Positions 54,633-64,000 of a DNA stretch of 64,000 nucleotides are shown piece by piece (positions within the stretch are counted from its first letter, which is position 1; each line of letters begins with the position of its first letter). The notes under the pieces were generated by a model, which saw only the letters and a program-made list of their open reading frames with translations, did no database searches and was not told where the DNA came from. The translations under genes were made by a program, and so were the position numbers. The DNA comes from Malachius bipustulatus (lineage: Eukaryota > Arthropoda > Insecta > Coleoptera > Melyridae): the NCBI GenBank assembly GCA_910589415.1, contig OU342632.1, forward strand, positions 42,645,341 through 42,709,340. Reading direction: 5' to 3'.

Positions 54633-56008
54633 TTATTTATTGGAAAAAGTACAGTTATTAAATACACAATTGGAGTAAATGATTTTATTTTCTTCGCTGC
54701 TGCTTTCACAGACACTCATTGTAGTATTTTCACTTCTTGTTATTGACGAAGAAGAAGATTTTTCTCTTAAAGCTGCTACTACCTTTGCATGGTGTTCGTT
54801 GTCTAGTTGAAGATAGGGTGCAATGGATTTTGAATTAGAATGTCCTGTGATTTTAATTAATGTTTGGTCGTTGATTCCTCCTTTATTTAGGCCTGTATTC
54901 ATCAATAAATATAACCCCTGGGGTTATATTTTGGAACATGTCATTGGTTCAAAATTCGTAGCGTTCGTAGGGATTGAGCATTAAACCAATCAGCTGTCAG
55001 AAAATTCAAAATTTAACCCCAGAGTTATATTTTGAAGTTTGATGAATACGGACATTAGAGTACTAACTGCGGCGGCTCTATTTGAGTGGTTTGTAATCTT
55101 AGCTCTTTTAATATCCAAACCAATTTTAGCGACCGATAGTTTTGTCCATTTAGATATTTCGTTTACTCCAATAGGAGAGTCCTTGAACCAACCCTTCGAA
55201 TTGAGCTTTTTCCAAAAGCGATTTGGAGTCAGAAATAGTCTGCTGGATTTTATGTTACTTTGAGTACGTTTTTCAAAGAGCAGTCTATATAATCTTACAG
55301 GACAAATATCGGGATCAGAATTAGGTATTAAATATTTGTTATCACATAATTTTTTTGACCCACCTTGTGTTGTTTTAGAAAAAATTGGGTTATATATAAT
55401 AATCCTTCCAGTATTTTCGCCATTATTTTGCTTTTCTTCTTTAAAATACTCTATCAAGCAATTGGCGGCTTCACCGCCACGCCAGGCTAACTCAAAAGCT
55501 ACAATATGGTAGAATTTTCTTTGTAATCCTTCCGGTTCATCCTCGCTCCACAATTTAGCCATTGAATGCACTTCGATTTTGGTCAAAGCGGTAGAAGAAG
55601 TCTTTCTTTTTTGCGGTTGTGCTTGCAATATTCGTCGTTTGGTGTCCCGTGCGTCCCTGGCTTTTTTAAAACAAATGTCCGCGAATGGATCAAAATTTAT
55701 CCCAAATTCTTCAAAGTATTTTGCTTGTAGCATTTTTGCTGTACTATATTCCACATAGTTTTTATAACATACTCTTTATAATCTTCACCAGTTCTCTTTT
55801 TCATATTGAATGCCCAGTCCGCTAAAATGTCAGCCAGTTGTTCTACAGTCGTAGTTGATTCCAGGGAAAAGTTTCTTTCATTACAAAATGTCATAAATTG
55901 TCTCCATATTGAAGATTTCGTATTTACTGTGTTCTTCGGAATTCTGTTTTCAACTTCCACCAATATTTGCTCACGCGAACAAGTCCTAAAACGCTTTGAA
56001 TCACTCAT
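54633..56008 (-). pseudogene. Crypton-like tyrosine recombinase, disrupted
   Basis: Minus-strand intronless coding region. The N-terminal part (56008 to about 55745; MSDSKRFRTCSREQILVEVE) and the main part (about 55754-55060) are in different frames, joined at a frameshift near 55745. The main part has FKKARDARDTKRRILQ, the catalytic first-Arg region FELAWRGGEAANCL, DICPVRLYRLLFE and ITNHSNRAAAV (the His-x-x-Arg box). A 165-bp MITE then intervenes, and the end follows: INDQTLIKITGHSNSKSIAP with YLQ next, holding the third His and the nucleophilic Tyr. This order (R, HxxR, H, Y) and the similarity to DUF3504-type proteins point to a Crypton transposon recombinase or its relatives. The break points make it non-functional as it stands. 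It could instead be a once-domesticated copy; only one copy is seen here. Confidence 0.78.
54890..55054. mobile_element. 165-bp MITE inserted in the recombinase gene
   Basis: GGCCTGTATTCATCAATAA at the left and TTGATGAATACGGACA at the right, with TTA on each side (54887-54889, 55055-55057). Reverse-oriented relative of 28742-28907. Confidence 0.88.
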
Positions 56009-56114
56009 TTCTTTGTTTGCAACAAATCGTTCATATGATAATAATTAATAATAAATGACGTTTATTAACAAAATTTATGTTTTCAACCCTTACTTCGTAG
56101 AATCTCTGCATATT

Positions 56115-56392
56115 TATTGATTATGAATAAAACACTAATGTTTTATAAAATTCTACTGTATTCTGAAGAAATACATTATGATCTAGTTAGTTCTCTTAAA
56201 AATTCATTTAAATCTAGTTACTTGTTTTATGATCACTTAGGTAATACTGTTGCTATGTTACTGTATCAATAATTTTATTTACGTCTGAAGATGCTACATG
56301 AAAAGTAGCGAAACACGTGTAACGTTTCTACCATCCATCAATATACAGTAGAGTTTTATAAAACATTAGTGTTTTATTCATAATCAATAAAG
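56115..56392. mobile_element. Short inverted-repeat element, about 280 bp
   Basis: TATTGATTATGAATAAAACA and its mirror at 56370-56392, pairing for about 45 bp (CTAATGTTTTATAAAATTCT). The motif GACGTTTATTAA occurs on both sides outside it (about 56056 and 56394), so a wider duplication may be involved. Confidence 0.65.
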
Positions 56393-56715
56393 ACGTTTAT
56401 TAATTTGTCAATTAATATCACCTTGGTAACTACTTACTTGATTTTGCGTCTAAAAAGCTAGCTTACATTTTATCCAGATGCAAAGTTAGGGCTAACTTTA
56501 TCCGATGTCAAAGTGACAAAAACACTATTCCTTATGTCATTTTTAATACATGAGTTAAATTATCATCATAAATGCTTAGGGTAGATTCTCGTCCCAGCTC
56601 CACTTATAGTGAGAAAAGTCGCATATTTATACCAAATATTACAAAAAATTCTATTGCTAAGGATACAAAAGCATAAATAAAATACATGTTTTTCCATTTA
56701 CAGAGACTACCTACC
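56393..56715. other. Right flank of the recombinase element
   Basis: No gene. The stretch TTTATCCAGATGCAAAGTTA near 56470 echoes the TATCCGGATAAAGATGCA of the palindrome at 54378-54602 and might mark the other end of the recombinase element. Confidence 0.4.
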
Positions 56716-56915
56716 TTTTAAGTTCAACTTTCGAACTCTCTCGCGAAAATGTTCCATAGGTATACAAGCGCCGAATTGCGGTAATTTTCCTGTAGTAACT
56801 GCCTCCTGCAAACATCCAGGGTTCGGGGACGATTTGATACCCCTTGGCTTCAAGATAGCCCAAAAAGAAGTCGCATAGGGTTTAAATCGAGTGAGCGTAG
56901 AGAAAAATTGGTGGA
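56716..56915 (-). pseudogene. C-terminal fragment of a mariner-like transposase
   Basis: On the minus strand one frame reads RSLDLNPMRLLFGLS, a stop, then SQGVSNRPRTLDVCRRQL and LWNIFARE. This corresponds to the end of Tc1/mariner transposases (the SxDLxPxDFFLWG block and the following helix). Only the tail is left and it has a stop. Confidence 0.65.
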
Positions 56916-57390
56916 TTTTTTCCCATTTTTTTTTTAGATTTTAGACCGAACGAAAAAGTAAGTATAGGCAAGAAAAAGTAAGTGTTACTTTTAAATTCCA
57001 CAACAATGAAATTTTTCAATGCTTTCCTAGCCAACGCATGGATAACAATTTTAAATGGCATTATATTTAAGCGGACCTCTTTCAAAAGAGACCCTCTCCA
57101 CAACTACTCTCGTTGCAATTCTACTAATTATCTTTCTATTTTTGCCGAACCCAACATATAGGTATCTATTGAACCTATGATTTTAGGAATGAATAATACA
57201 CTACTTATTGTAATTAAAAAGTCCTCTACACTACTAATAATAAGGCACTTTATTAATGGTCAATTGTTGTGGATATTTTTTTTAACTCATAATATAACAC
57301 TACAGTTTTATTTATTACAGAGGCGACAATTCTTTTATATTTTGAATATTTTATAACATGAGTAACATAAGATTTATAATTTTCGATGTA
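56916..57390. other. 3' flank of HYKK
   Basis: No gene supported. It includes the presumed HYKK 3' UTR (minus strand); ACTTTATTAATGG at about 57247 and TTTTATTTATTACAG at about 57306 read as AATAAA on the minus strand. Confidence 0.4.
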
Positions 57391-59901
57391 TCAGCTATCG
57401 CTTTTATAAACGGCTTGATTCCATTTATCCAGTAAATCCTGCTCATCGACTGCCACGAGTTCTTGGAGTAGACTCCAACCAGCTTTGGCAGTTGCAAGTA
57501 CGTAATTATTGCTAGGATCTCCTAAATGTGTATATGCGCCAAGTACTAATGATTGACATATTCTTGCTTCGATACAAATCTAAAATATTGTTAATTAACG
57601 AAAAAAACTATTTAAATTTGGGTTTATTCAGTAAGAAATCCAATAAAGAAAAAAATAAGTAGGCTGAGAATTCTAGGGTTTTATAGGCTCTAATTCAATT
57701 ACCATTATAGGTTACTTTTACAGAATGAATTAGAAAACTTTCTCACATGTGAGGTTTAACTAAAGACATGAACGGTACTGTTTCGTCCTTGTTACGGACT
57801 CATCAGCATCTCACATCAGTCAGACACACGTATACTACACACACTATACGAAGTTTGGAACTACGAGTAATGTTATGCATGAGTAGTATGTGCCTGACTA
57901 ATGTGACATGTTGATGAGTTCAGAATAAGGACGAAACGGTATCGTCCATGTCTTCAGTTTCACCTAACATACTGCACGAAAGTTTTCTAATTCGTTCTGT
58001 AAAAGAAACCTATAGTGGCAAATTGAATGCGAACCTAAAACCGAAGAATTCTCAGATATTACATAATCTAAATGATTCAATATTACATTATAAAAAAAAA
58101 TAATATGTAGGTATTATAGGTACCTAAGTACTTACTTTTAGCAATTGATATTCAGCTTCTGGTATAGTTCTAACTGATCTATAGCCAGCTAAGAAATATC
58201 CTCCAAAATCCAGATCTTTCCCATGCAACATAATATAAGTCATCGATATGGCTATTTCATATAAGTAACAGGAAAAGTGGCTGTCACCGAAATCCAAAAT
58301 TGCTTCAACTCTAAATAGATCTTCCCCTTGGCAATCCTTGGAGACTATTATATTCTGTTCATTGAAATCTCCGTGTATCATGCCTCTTTCGAATTTATCC
58401 TTGTTTACCAGAACTCTTTCTTCGAAGTTTTTTATGATTTTCTGATAAACTTTCTTTTGGCTCTCATCTTTGATTGCGAAGAGAAAATTATTTAAATTTG
58501 GAACCTCATCTAGCATCCACAATGTTTTAAAATTATCATAGGCGGCGTGATGGAAATCCTAAAATAAATAGATGAATTAAAACAATTTTCCTAGGAGGGA
58601 AGTTTAACGGAAAGGCTTATTTTATCAACGTCCGTTACTTTAATCAATTAATCAAAATATAATTTAATTTTACTATATTTAGGGATGCAGGATTATATCC
58701 ATACCTAAACTCAAAAGATAAGTTAATTACAACATTTCAAGTATAGGTAGGTAAATAATGTCTATCTCTCGTCTATCCCACTTCGTTAGGGAGATAAAGA
58801 TAACCTATGTAATTAAATTCATAAACAATATTTTTTTTTATCACTTAACATTATCTCGTTTTTTAAACTTTGTGTATAATTACTAAGTCATTAGGTTTAC
58901 TCATCTCATGGCCTAATCAAATTATCACTATTAGTGACGTAGAATCGAGAGGTTGTTTTACTGCAAATAAAATGATGTGATACGCCTCTGGACTAGATAA
59001 AGAAGGGTTGGATTTTATTCTCATAATAAAACTTTAGTTCGATAATACCCCGTTTTTTTAAAAGCAGCTTTTTTAACAACAAAAAGAGCACTATAATTCA
59101 ATAATATTGTTTAAGACAAGGCAGGTAGAAATAATAATAATCGTCTTAGTTGAAGAGGATTAAATTAAATTTTTTGACCGACGTCCATCACAAAAAAGAA
59201 ACAATTAGTAAGTGTTGTAATTAATTTAGATTTTTTGTTACACTGTTAACATTTTTTGGTACAATTTAAGGTTTCTACAAATTTTTGTAATTTGAAAAAA
59301 GCCTCAGCTAACCTTTAATGCGTTGTCCAGTTCAGCTACATACTTCCCACATTGATAAGCCAGATTTTTGGTAAGGGATACTTGACATAATACAGTACCA
59401 GGAATAAATTCCAATAACCGTACTATATGCACGCCACTGGTGAAAGTTTCACTAGAAAAATAATTTCCATGGATATTTTTTACTGGCTTTGGGCAATTAA
59501 TTCCCTTTTCTCCTGTAAAATATTATCAAAATGTAGCTTGTTGTGAATTTTTTCTCATTGATGAAGAAAATATAAAAAAATAAATAAAACACGAAATAAA
59601 AATTCTTACCTAAATATAATAGGAGCTGATTTTGGGCATCAAATAAGTCGATTTTTTTCGAATCTAATGAATTTATAATCTTCAACACGTACCCATCAAT
59701 ATTATTGTAATCACACTTTTCGGTATTTTTCCCATCTCGTTTCACAAATACATGAAAATTCCTATCATCATATCCATTTAATTCTCGAATTTTGTCGCAA
59801 TGGAACCCGTAAAGTTTCTCTACCAACAGAATACCATCCTCAGGTTTAACGGACGGTTTGATCACAACACCAGGCTGTAAAATGTCCTCCGTATCTTGCA
59901 T
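57391..59901 (-). CDS. HYKK: Hydroxylysine kinase (AGPHD1-type phosphotransferase)
   Basis: Minus-strand exons 59610-59901, 59313-59512, 58136-58558 and 57391-57579, GT/AG borders, 1,104 nt, 367 aa (human 373). It phosphorylates 5-hydroxylysine with GTP in lysine and collagen catabolism. The N-lobe has NGYDDRNFHVFV and YVLKIINS (the Lys that holds the nucleotide); the C-lobe has the catalytic MIHGDFNEQNII (His-Gly-Asp with Asn five residues on) and the metal-binding ILDFGD. The C-terminal LATAKAGWSLLQEL also matches the family. The start at 59901 (MQDTEDIL) is chosen as the first ATG; a GTG lies two codons upstream. Intron 3 (57580-58135) carries a hairpin MITE. Confidence 0.93.
57662..58060. 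repeat. Hairpin repeat in HYKK intron 3
   Basis: GCTGAGAATTCTAGGGTTTT and its mirror near CGAAGAATTCTCAG; the arms pair over about 180 bp (GAATTAGAAAACTTTC, ACTAAAGACATGAACGGTAC, CGTTTCGTCCTT, ATGAGT). Non-coding, about 400 bp. Confidence 0.75.
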
Positions 59902-60985
59902 TTTCACAGCAACTCACTGATTAATAATAATTGAATCTTGAGGAAGACGAATAAGTTAAATTTAAGTATACATATCACATGGTAACATGGCTTATTTATT
60001 ATATGAGCTTTGATTGACTAGTTGTTCCAATTTAAGTTATAAGAATACTCGAGAGTGATAAAATTATCATTTATTAGTGAAATAAATATAAATAGCATCG
60101 CATCTGTATGTTCAAAGCGACATGAGTTATTTACTAGCTTACCAGGATTATTATTGCATTAAAGATAAGGATACTTGTGTAAATTTGAATAAAAGATTAT
60201 CGTTACATCGTTAGGTACAAGTGTGAAAGGAATTGATTAAATAAAATTTAGGTACATTGGCTTTAGAACTTTGACCGGCTACCTCGAGTATTACAACTGG
60301 TGATATCTACCCCTCAATCTATATTTTCTGGTCTTGCGTATTCGTAGCACTTGTTGCATTTTGCTTTAAAATCTTATGTAATCAAAGCGTGTCATGTCAC
60401 AATAGACGATGATCGTATCTCAAGGAAGGCGTATTTCACTAATGAACGGATTTCAGTTTTTAAATCCCAACTTTGTTTCACCTTAATAATTGTAAAAATA
60501 ATTTAATTTTTTTTGAAAACGATCTCAAAGAGGATTCCCTCTGTTATGCCTCATAACCGGTTTCAGTCCCTGTAAGCTCTCTTGACGCTTTCGGATTTCT
60601 GCCACGGACTCCGTTCCTGTCGTAGTCGTGCTCTATGATGAATTAAATAATTTTTCCTGGATATAGGAGACACATTTTCTAAGAATTTATCGCCGAAAAC
60701 TCACTTATCTATAAGGCAAAACCTAACAGGAGACATTGCCCAAGTCGGCATTATTCTATGAATTCAATCAATCCAAAAATAAAGTGGTTCTCCTTATTTA
60801 AGTAACCAACCTGTAAAATTAACCAATTGGACTTCAAAACGAGACAAAACAACTGCTCAGTGCATCCACTTGTTGTCCACAGTGCGGCGTCCACATACCT
60901 CATTCCCTCAGACTCATACTAGCTCATACCTTCTTACTTCCTCGTGAACTTTAACCGAGAAAGGCCAAGAAAACTCTTGACCCTC
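59902..60985. other. HYKK upstream region and intergenic
   Basis: Presumed HYKK promoter side and AT-rich intergenic sequence. No gene or clear repeat border recognised. The last 150 bases may belong to the LINE fragment that follows. Confidence 0.4.
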
Positions 60986-61375
60986 AACCAAAGGAGTATC
61001 AGAATGCTAACGGTATTCCTAACAGGTCATTGCAAGCTCAATTAACACCTGAGGAAACATGGCATAGAAAAGCATGGCGTTTGCAGATTCCGCAGGAAGA
61101 AAACGAGACGCCTCGTCACCCATTATTGACGAACTGCAGAGCACTAGAACGCGAGAGACGAAATGTTCTGGGACAACAGCAGCTCAACGGAGAAGCTCTA
61201 CCCAGCCTCGATCTCTTTCAAATTCTGAAATTCCTAAGGGAAACGGAATTGGAGAGGCTGCTGCAATGAAGGGAATACACGTCAGAGAAGCAGAGTAGAG
61301 GGTGGACCAATAGATCATCTTTAATAGATCGCAGCGCATCTGACACCATCATTATCAATATCAATATCAATCAAA
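60986..61375 (+). pseudogene. 3' end of a degenerate LINE with a zinc-knuckle tail
   Basis: Plus-strand frames read LTGHCKLN near 61020, then HLRKHGI, VCRF, ETPRHPLLTNCRALERERRN, then SLDLFQILKFLRETEL. This is the pattern that ends ORF2 of RNase-H-bearing LINEs of the I/R1/Loa type (LTGH...C...ETPxHxLxxCxAL...LG). A 3' UTR with ACCAATAGATCATCTTTAAT and GATCGCAGCGC follows, ending in a TATCAA repeat at about 61355-61375. Stops and frame changes show it is dead and 5'-truncated. Confidence 0.7.
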
Positions 61376-62049
61376 TATCTTCTTACTTCTTTACATTATC
61401 AGTTTTTACAGTATTCTGCTGATAATACAATCCCATGCCAATTTCAATGTCCCGAAAAGCAATGAACGTGTATCCCAAGATCTTAACAAAATTTTAGAAT
61501 CGGAATCATATAAATCAAGTTCAGTATACTTCTTATAATAGAATTGCTTTCCATGCCTTACTTATAAGAACTTCAAAACTCAGGCTTATGTATCAACATT
61601 AGTCACATAACTAGCGTATAGCATGTCATTTTGCCATCCACAAACCAATTTGACTTTCTGGAATCCGGCCAAATGCTCACTGCTGTCTTGATATTTTGAC
61701 TATGGGGATACTTTGACAGACTGTTCTATGAGCAGCTCCTCTCATTTAAGCCTCACTTGACAAATTTGCACGAAACTACTCCCTAAATCGACATCCCGAA
61801 CCGCCAAATGTTAATCTGCTTTACACTCAGAGTATCTCAATTTATGAGATTTACTGCCTTCCCCATTTACTCCAACCTCCAATCTCTCATCAAGTATTTC
61901 ACCCATCAGTCTTCACTGATATCTATCTAAACTTACCATGATTTCCCTGTCACTAAGATTAGTCACATTATCCGTGGAGTGTCAAAATAGACAAAAGATT
62001 GAAATATTTAAAAAGTTTCTTACAATCAATTTATTTAATGAAAGACACG
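61376..62049. other. Intergenic, 3' side of the coiled-coil gene
   Basis: AT-rich, no gene or repeat recognised. Confidence 0.4.
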
Positions 62050-63172
62050 TCACAATTCAGTACCACAATACTCTTTGCAGGTTTCATTAAGATATCTCTC
62101 TGTTGATAAGATCCGCTTCTCAAGATTCTTGATACGATAGTCTATACTCTCATTTTTCTCTGTATACTCTTCAATAGCTCGCTCTTGATCTTTCCTAAGC
62201 TTGATAAGCTGCTTTACTAGGTCTTTCCTACAAAGAATTTCTTCCTGCTGTATGTCGACTTTGTCGTTCATCTCTTTCACATCCTGGAAGGAAAAGGATT
62301 GATAGTAACTAAATAGTGTCGCTTGAATTGTGTCGCCGTCGGTTTTCAGTTCGCATAATTATTATTTACTCATTTATTGAATTAATTTAATTTATTTAAT
62401 TGAGGATAAATTAATAAATCATCAATGGTTGCTAAAATATAGAAGCAGACCAATATGTGTGCAAGGTAATAGCTTATGGGCCCAAAAAGGAGGATCAATA
62501 AAAATAAAGAAGCTATTCCATATAATCTGCCATTAATAACCTGGATGGAGTAGTAAGGCAGATTTACGCCCGTATTCACAAACGATAATTTCCAAAATAA
62601 TTACGTAATCAATTATCCCCATCTCATTCTATTGCAAAAAAACTGCATATCTCCATCTCACTCATTTAAATAATTACGTAATTATTTAGGAAATTATCGT
62701 TTGTGAATACGGGCATTAATCTATTAAACTTTGAAATAATATCCACATTAATAGAAATCTGGAGAATAGGAAGAACGTAAGTTATGGATAAATGATAAAG
62801 GCTAAAATGGAGGGAGTAGGTCTCCATAAATACACGATACACGCATCAAACAAATCTCTGTATTGAGTATAATCGATATATCAGGATGATGTCTCAAAAT
62901 TCAGTAGATATGGTTGCGCACTTTACCTTGAAAGATTGCTCAATTGCTTTATCCATTTCATTAACGAGTCCCATTATTTTTAAGCGCAAGTTGTTGGTTT
63001 GTATTTCGTCCTGGAAATCCGTGGATGAGCAGTCGCTGGATGGTGGCTGGACGATATTCTCGCAATCGCCGCTAGGCGATCTCGAATTAAAGTCTGGATC
63101 CAAATATGTTTTGCCCTCACTTGACTCGCATTTACTCAACATTATTTCAGTAATTTCAACGCTAATTTCCAT
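62050..63172 (-). CDS. Uncharacterised 159-aa coiled-coil protein
   Basis: Two minus-strand exons, 62927-63172 and 62050-62283, with GT/AG borders (CAAG-GTAAAG, TTCCAG-GAT); 480 nt, 159 aa, ATG at 63172. The first half is acidic and Ser-rich (SSEGKTYLDPDF, PPSSDCSSTDF). The rest is helical and charged with heptad spacing: LRLKIMGLVNEMDKAIEQSF, KEMNDKVDIQQEEILCRKDL, KLRKDQERAIEEYTEKNESI, YRIKNLEKRILSTERYLNE. I do not recognise the family. Size and layout would suit a small subunit of a larger complex, but this is only a guess. The intron contains a 149-bp MITE. Confidence 0.7.
62567..62715. mobile_element. 149-bp MITE, copy 3
   Basis: CGCCCGTATTCACAAACG to CGTTTGTGAATACGGGCA with TTA on both sides (62564-62566, 62716-62718). 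Same length as the two copies at 29868-30168, with about three substitutions relative to copy 1. Confidence 0.9.
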
Positions 63173-63314
63173 GATTTAAACAGTTTCTAGAATGATAAAT
63201 AGACGTCTAGTCCGTGTCGAAAATTAAACTTGTCTATTATAGTGACAGATATTTTCCACATAAGTAGGCAGCTCTGACTGCCAGAGCTGATCTGATGTAA
63301 TAGATTTTAATATA

Positions 63315-64000
63315 CCGGGTGTTGGATCTTCAGACCGTCCATCATATAGGAAATCCCATGAAAATTTTTATACCCCCTAGTATTATCTGCTTGATCATTT
63401 TAGAGCAAAATTGTATCAGACTTTTTTGAAGGCCCTTGTATGAGATCCAATTTTTGCTTCAAAATGAATCGGGAAGATAATAGGGGATAAAATTTGCATG
63501 GATTTTCCTATTACATGGACATTCGGCTTTGTGTCTTGAGATTTATGTTTCGTGATCTACATATGGAGGAAATGAATTCACCGGTTATTACTAGATCCAG
63601 GAGCAGGATGATTAAAACATCTCAGCTGTCTCCAAACTGTGGTGTTTTTGATATCGTCAACTGTGGCGATACTACGTTTGCTGACAATAAACTGGACAGC
63701 AATAGCTTGATAAGTGATCTTAGAAACAAATTGGCTTCATCACACGTCCTAAATGATAGTTTATATGCCGAGATAAATTGACTTAGAACTGAATTGACGG
63801 TACGAAATGGAATAATCGAGGAAATGAACAACCAAATTAAAAATTACACAAGGACTAAGGTTATGATAGATGTATCGGCTCAAACAGACCATATAGGTTT
63901 AGCTTGTAAAAATTCTCAAACAGAGGTGACGACCATGACTGGGGTTGCAGGGTCTGCTCTTGACAACGCAGCATCTTTTGTATCCACAATGATGCCTTGC
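63315..64000 (+). mobile_element. Start of a CCGGGTG-ended element containing a broken ORF
   Basis: TA-CCGGGTGTTGGATCTTCAG at 63315 looks like another hairpin-family end; the partner would lie beyond the window. From 63563 a frame opens (MEEMNSPVITRSRSRMIKTS) that continues past an in-frame TGA at 63779-63781 as LRTELTVRNGIIEEMNNQIK (coiled-coil-like) to the window edge. It may be the ORF1 of a LINE inserted in the element; the product is not recognised. Confidence 0.45.

Overview
The window is AT-rich animal DNA, most likely from an insect. The protein-coding genes have short GT-AG introns and products that align along their length with conserved animal families, and the repeats (PHD-finger CR1/Jockey-like LINEs, a Ty3/gypsy element, Tc1/mariner relics, hAT and TWA-target MITEs) are typical of a repeat-rich insect genome such as a beetle. 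The order is a guess. I see no bacterial, viral or CRISPR sequence and no tRNA or rRNA gene.

Host genes, left to right: an IVNS1ABP-like BTB-BACK-kelch protein (161-10429, +); a single-exon SIRT5-like mitochondrial deacylase (13165-14058, -); NIPP1/PPP1R8, a nuclear PP1 regulator (22542-27606, -); adenine phosphoribosyltransferase (31832-32483, +), convergent with TBC1D31 (32945-47307, -, eight exons, 1016 aa); hydroxylysine kinase HYKK (57391-59901, -); and an unidentified 159-aa coiled-coil protein (62050-63172, -). All multi-exon models keep frame across inferred junctions and sum to whole codons. The genes share no pathway; they are housekeeping genes separated and inflated by repeats.

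Most of the rest is transposon. The dominant class is a set of long inverted-repeat (hairpin) elements whose ends read CAGGGTG...CACCCTG or a close variant, flanked by TA: 2288-6958, 7120-7832, 12124-12492, 16449-21722, 23605-25781, 28270-29309, 36753-41633, 43115-43898, 47922-49882, 51493-52471, 52711-53489, 53570-54314, and the start of another at 63315. The copy at 23605-25781 encloses a decayed transposase with a DUF4817-type head and Tc1/mariner-type core, which suggests the source of the family. Several of these hairpins hold younger insertions: a LINE with one frameshift (intron of the kelch gene), an apparently intact two-ORF LINE with a target-site duplication (intron of TBC1D31), and a Ty3/gypsy element with nearly identical LTRs that lacks protease, reverse transcriptase and RNase H. 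Because the arms mirror each other, the opposite arm often preserves the empty target site.

Other repeats: three 149-bp MITEs, two of them a perfect inverted pair sharing TGT target duplications; a 165/166-bp MITE family, one copy of which splits a Crypton-like tyrosine recombinase gene (54633-56008); a 219-bp family with TWA targets; a hAT MITE with an 8-bp duplication; two adjacent copies of an element with a 28-bp perfect terminal inverted repeat; a GC-rich probable solo LTR; and several LINE and transposase fragments. The most notable items are the palindrome family, the mirror-image MITE pair, the split recombinase and the young gypsy deletion derivative.
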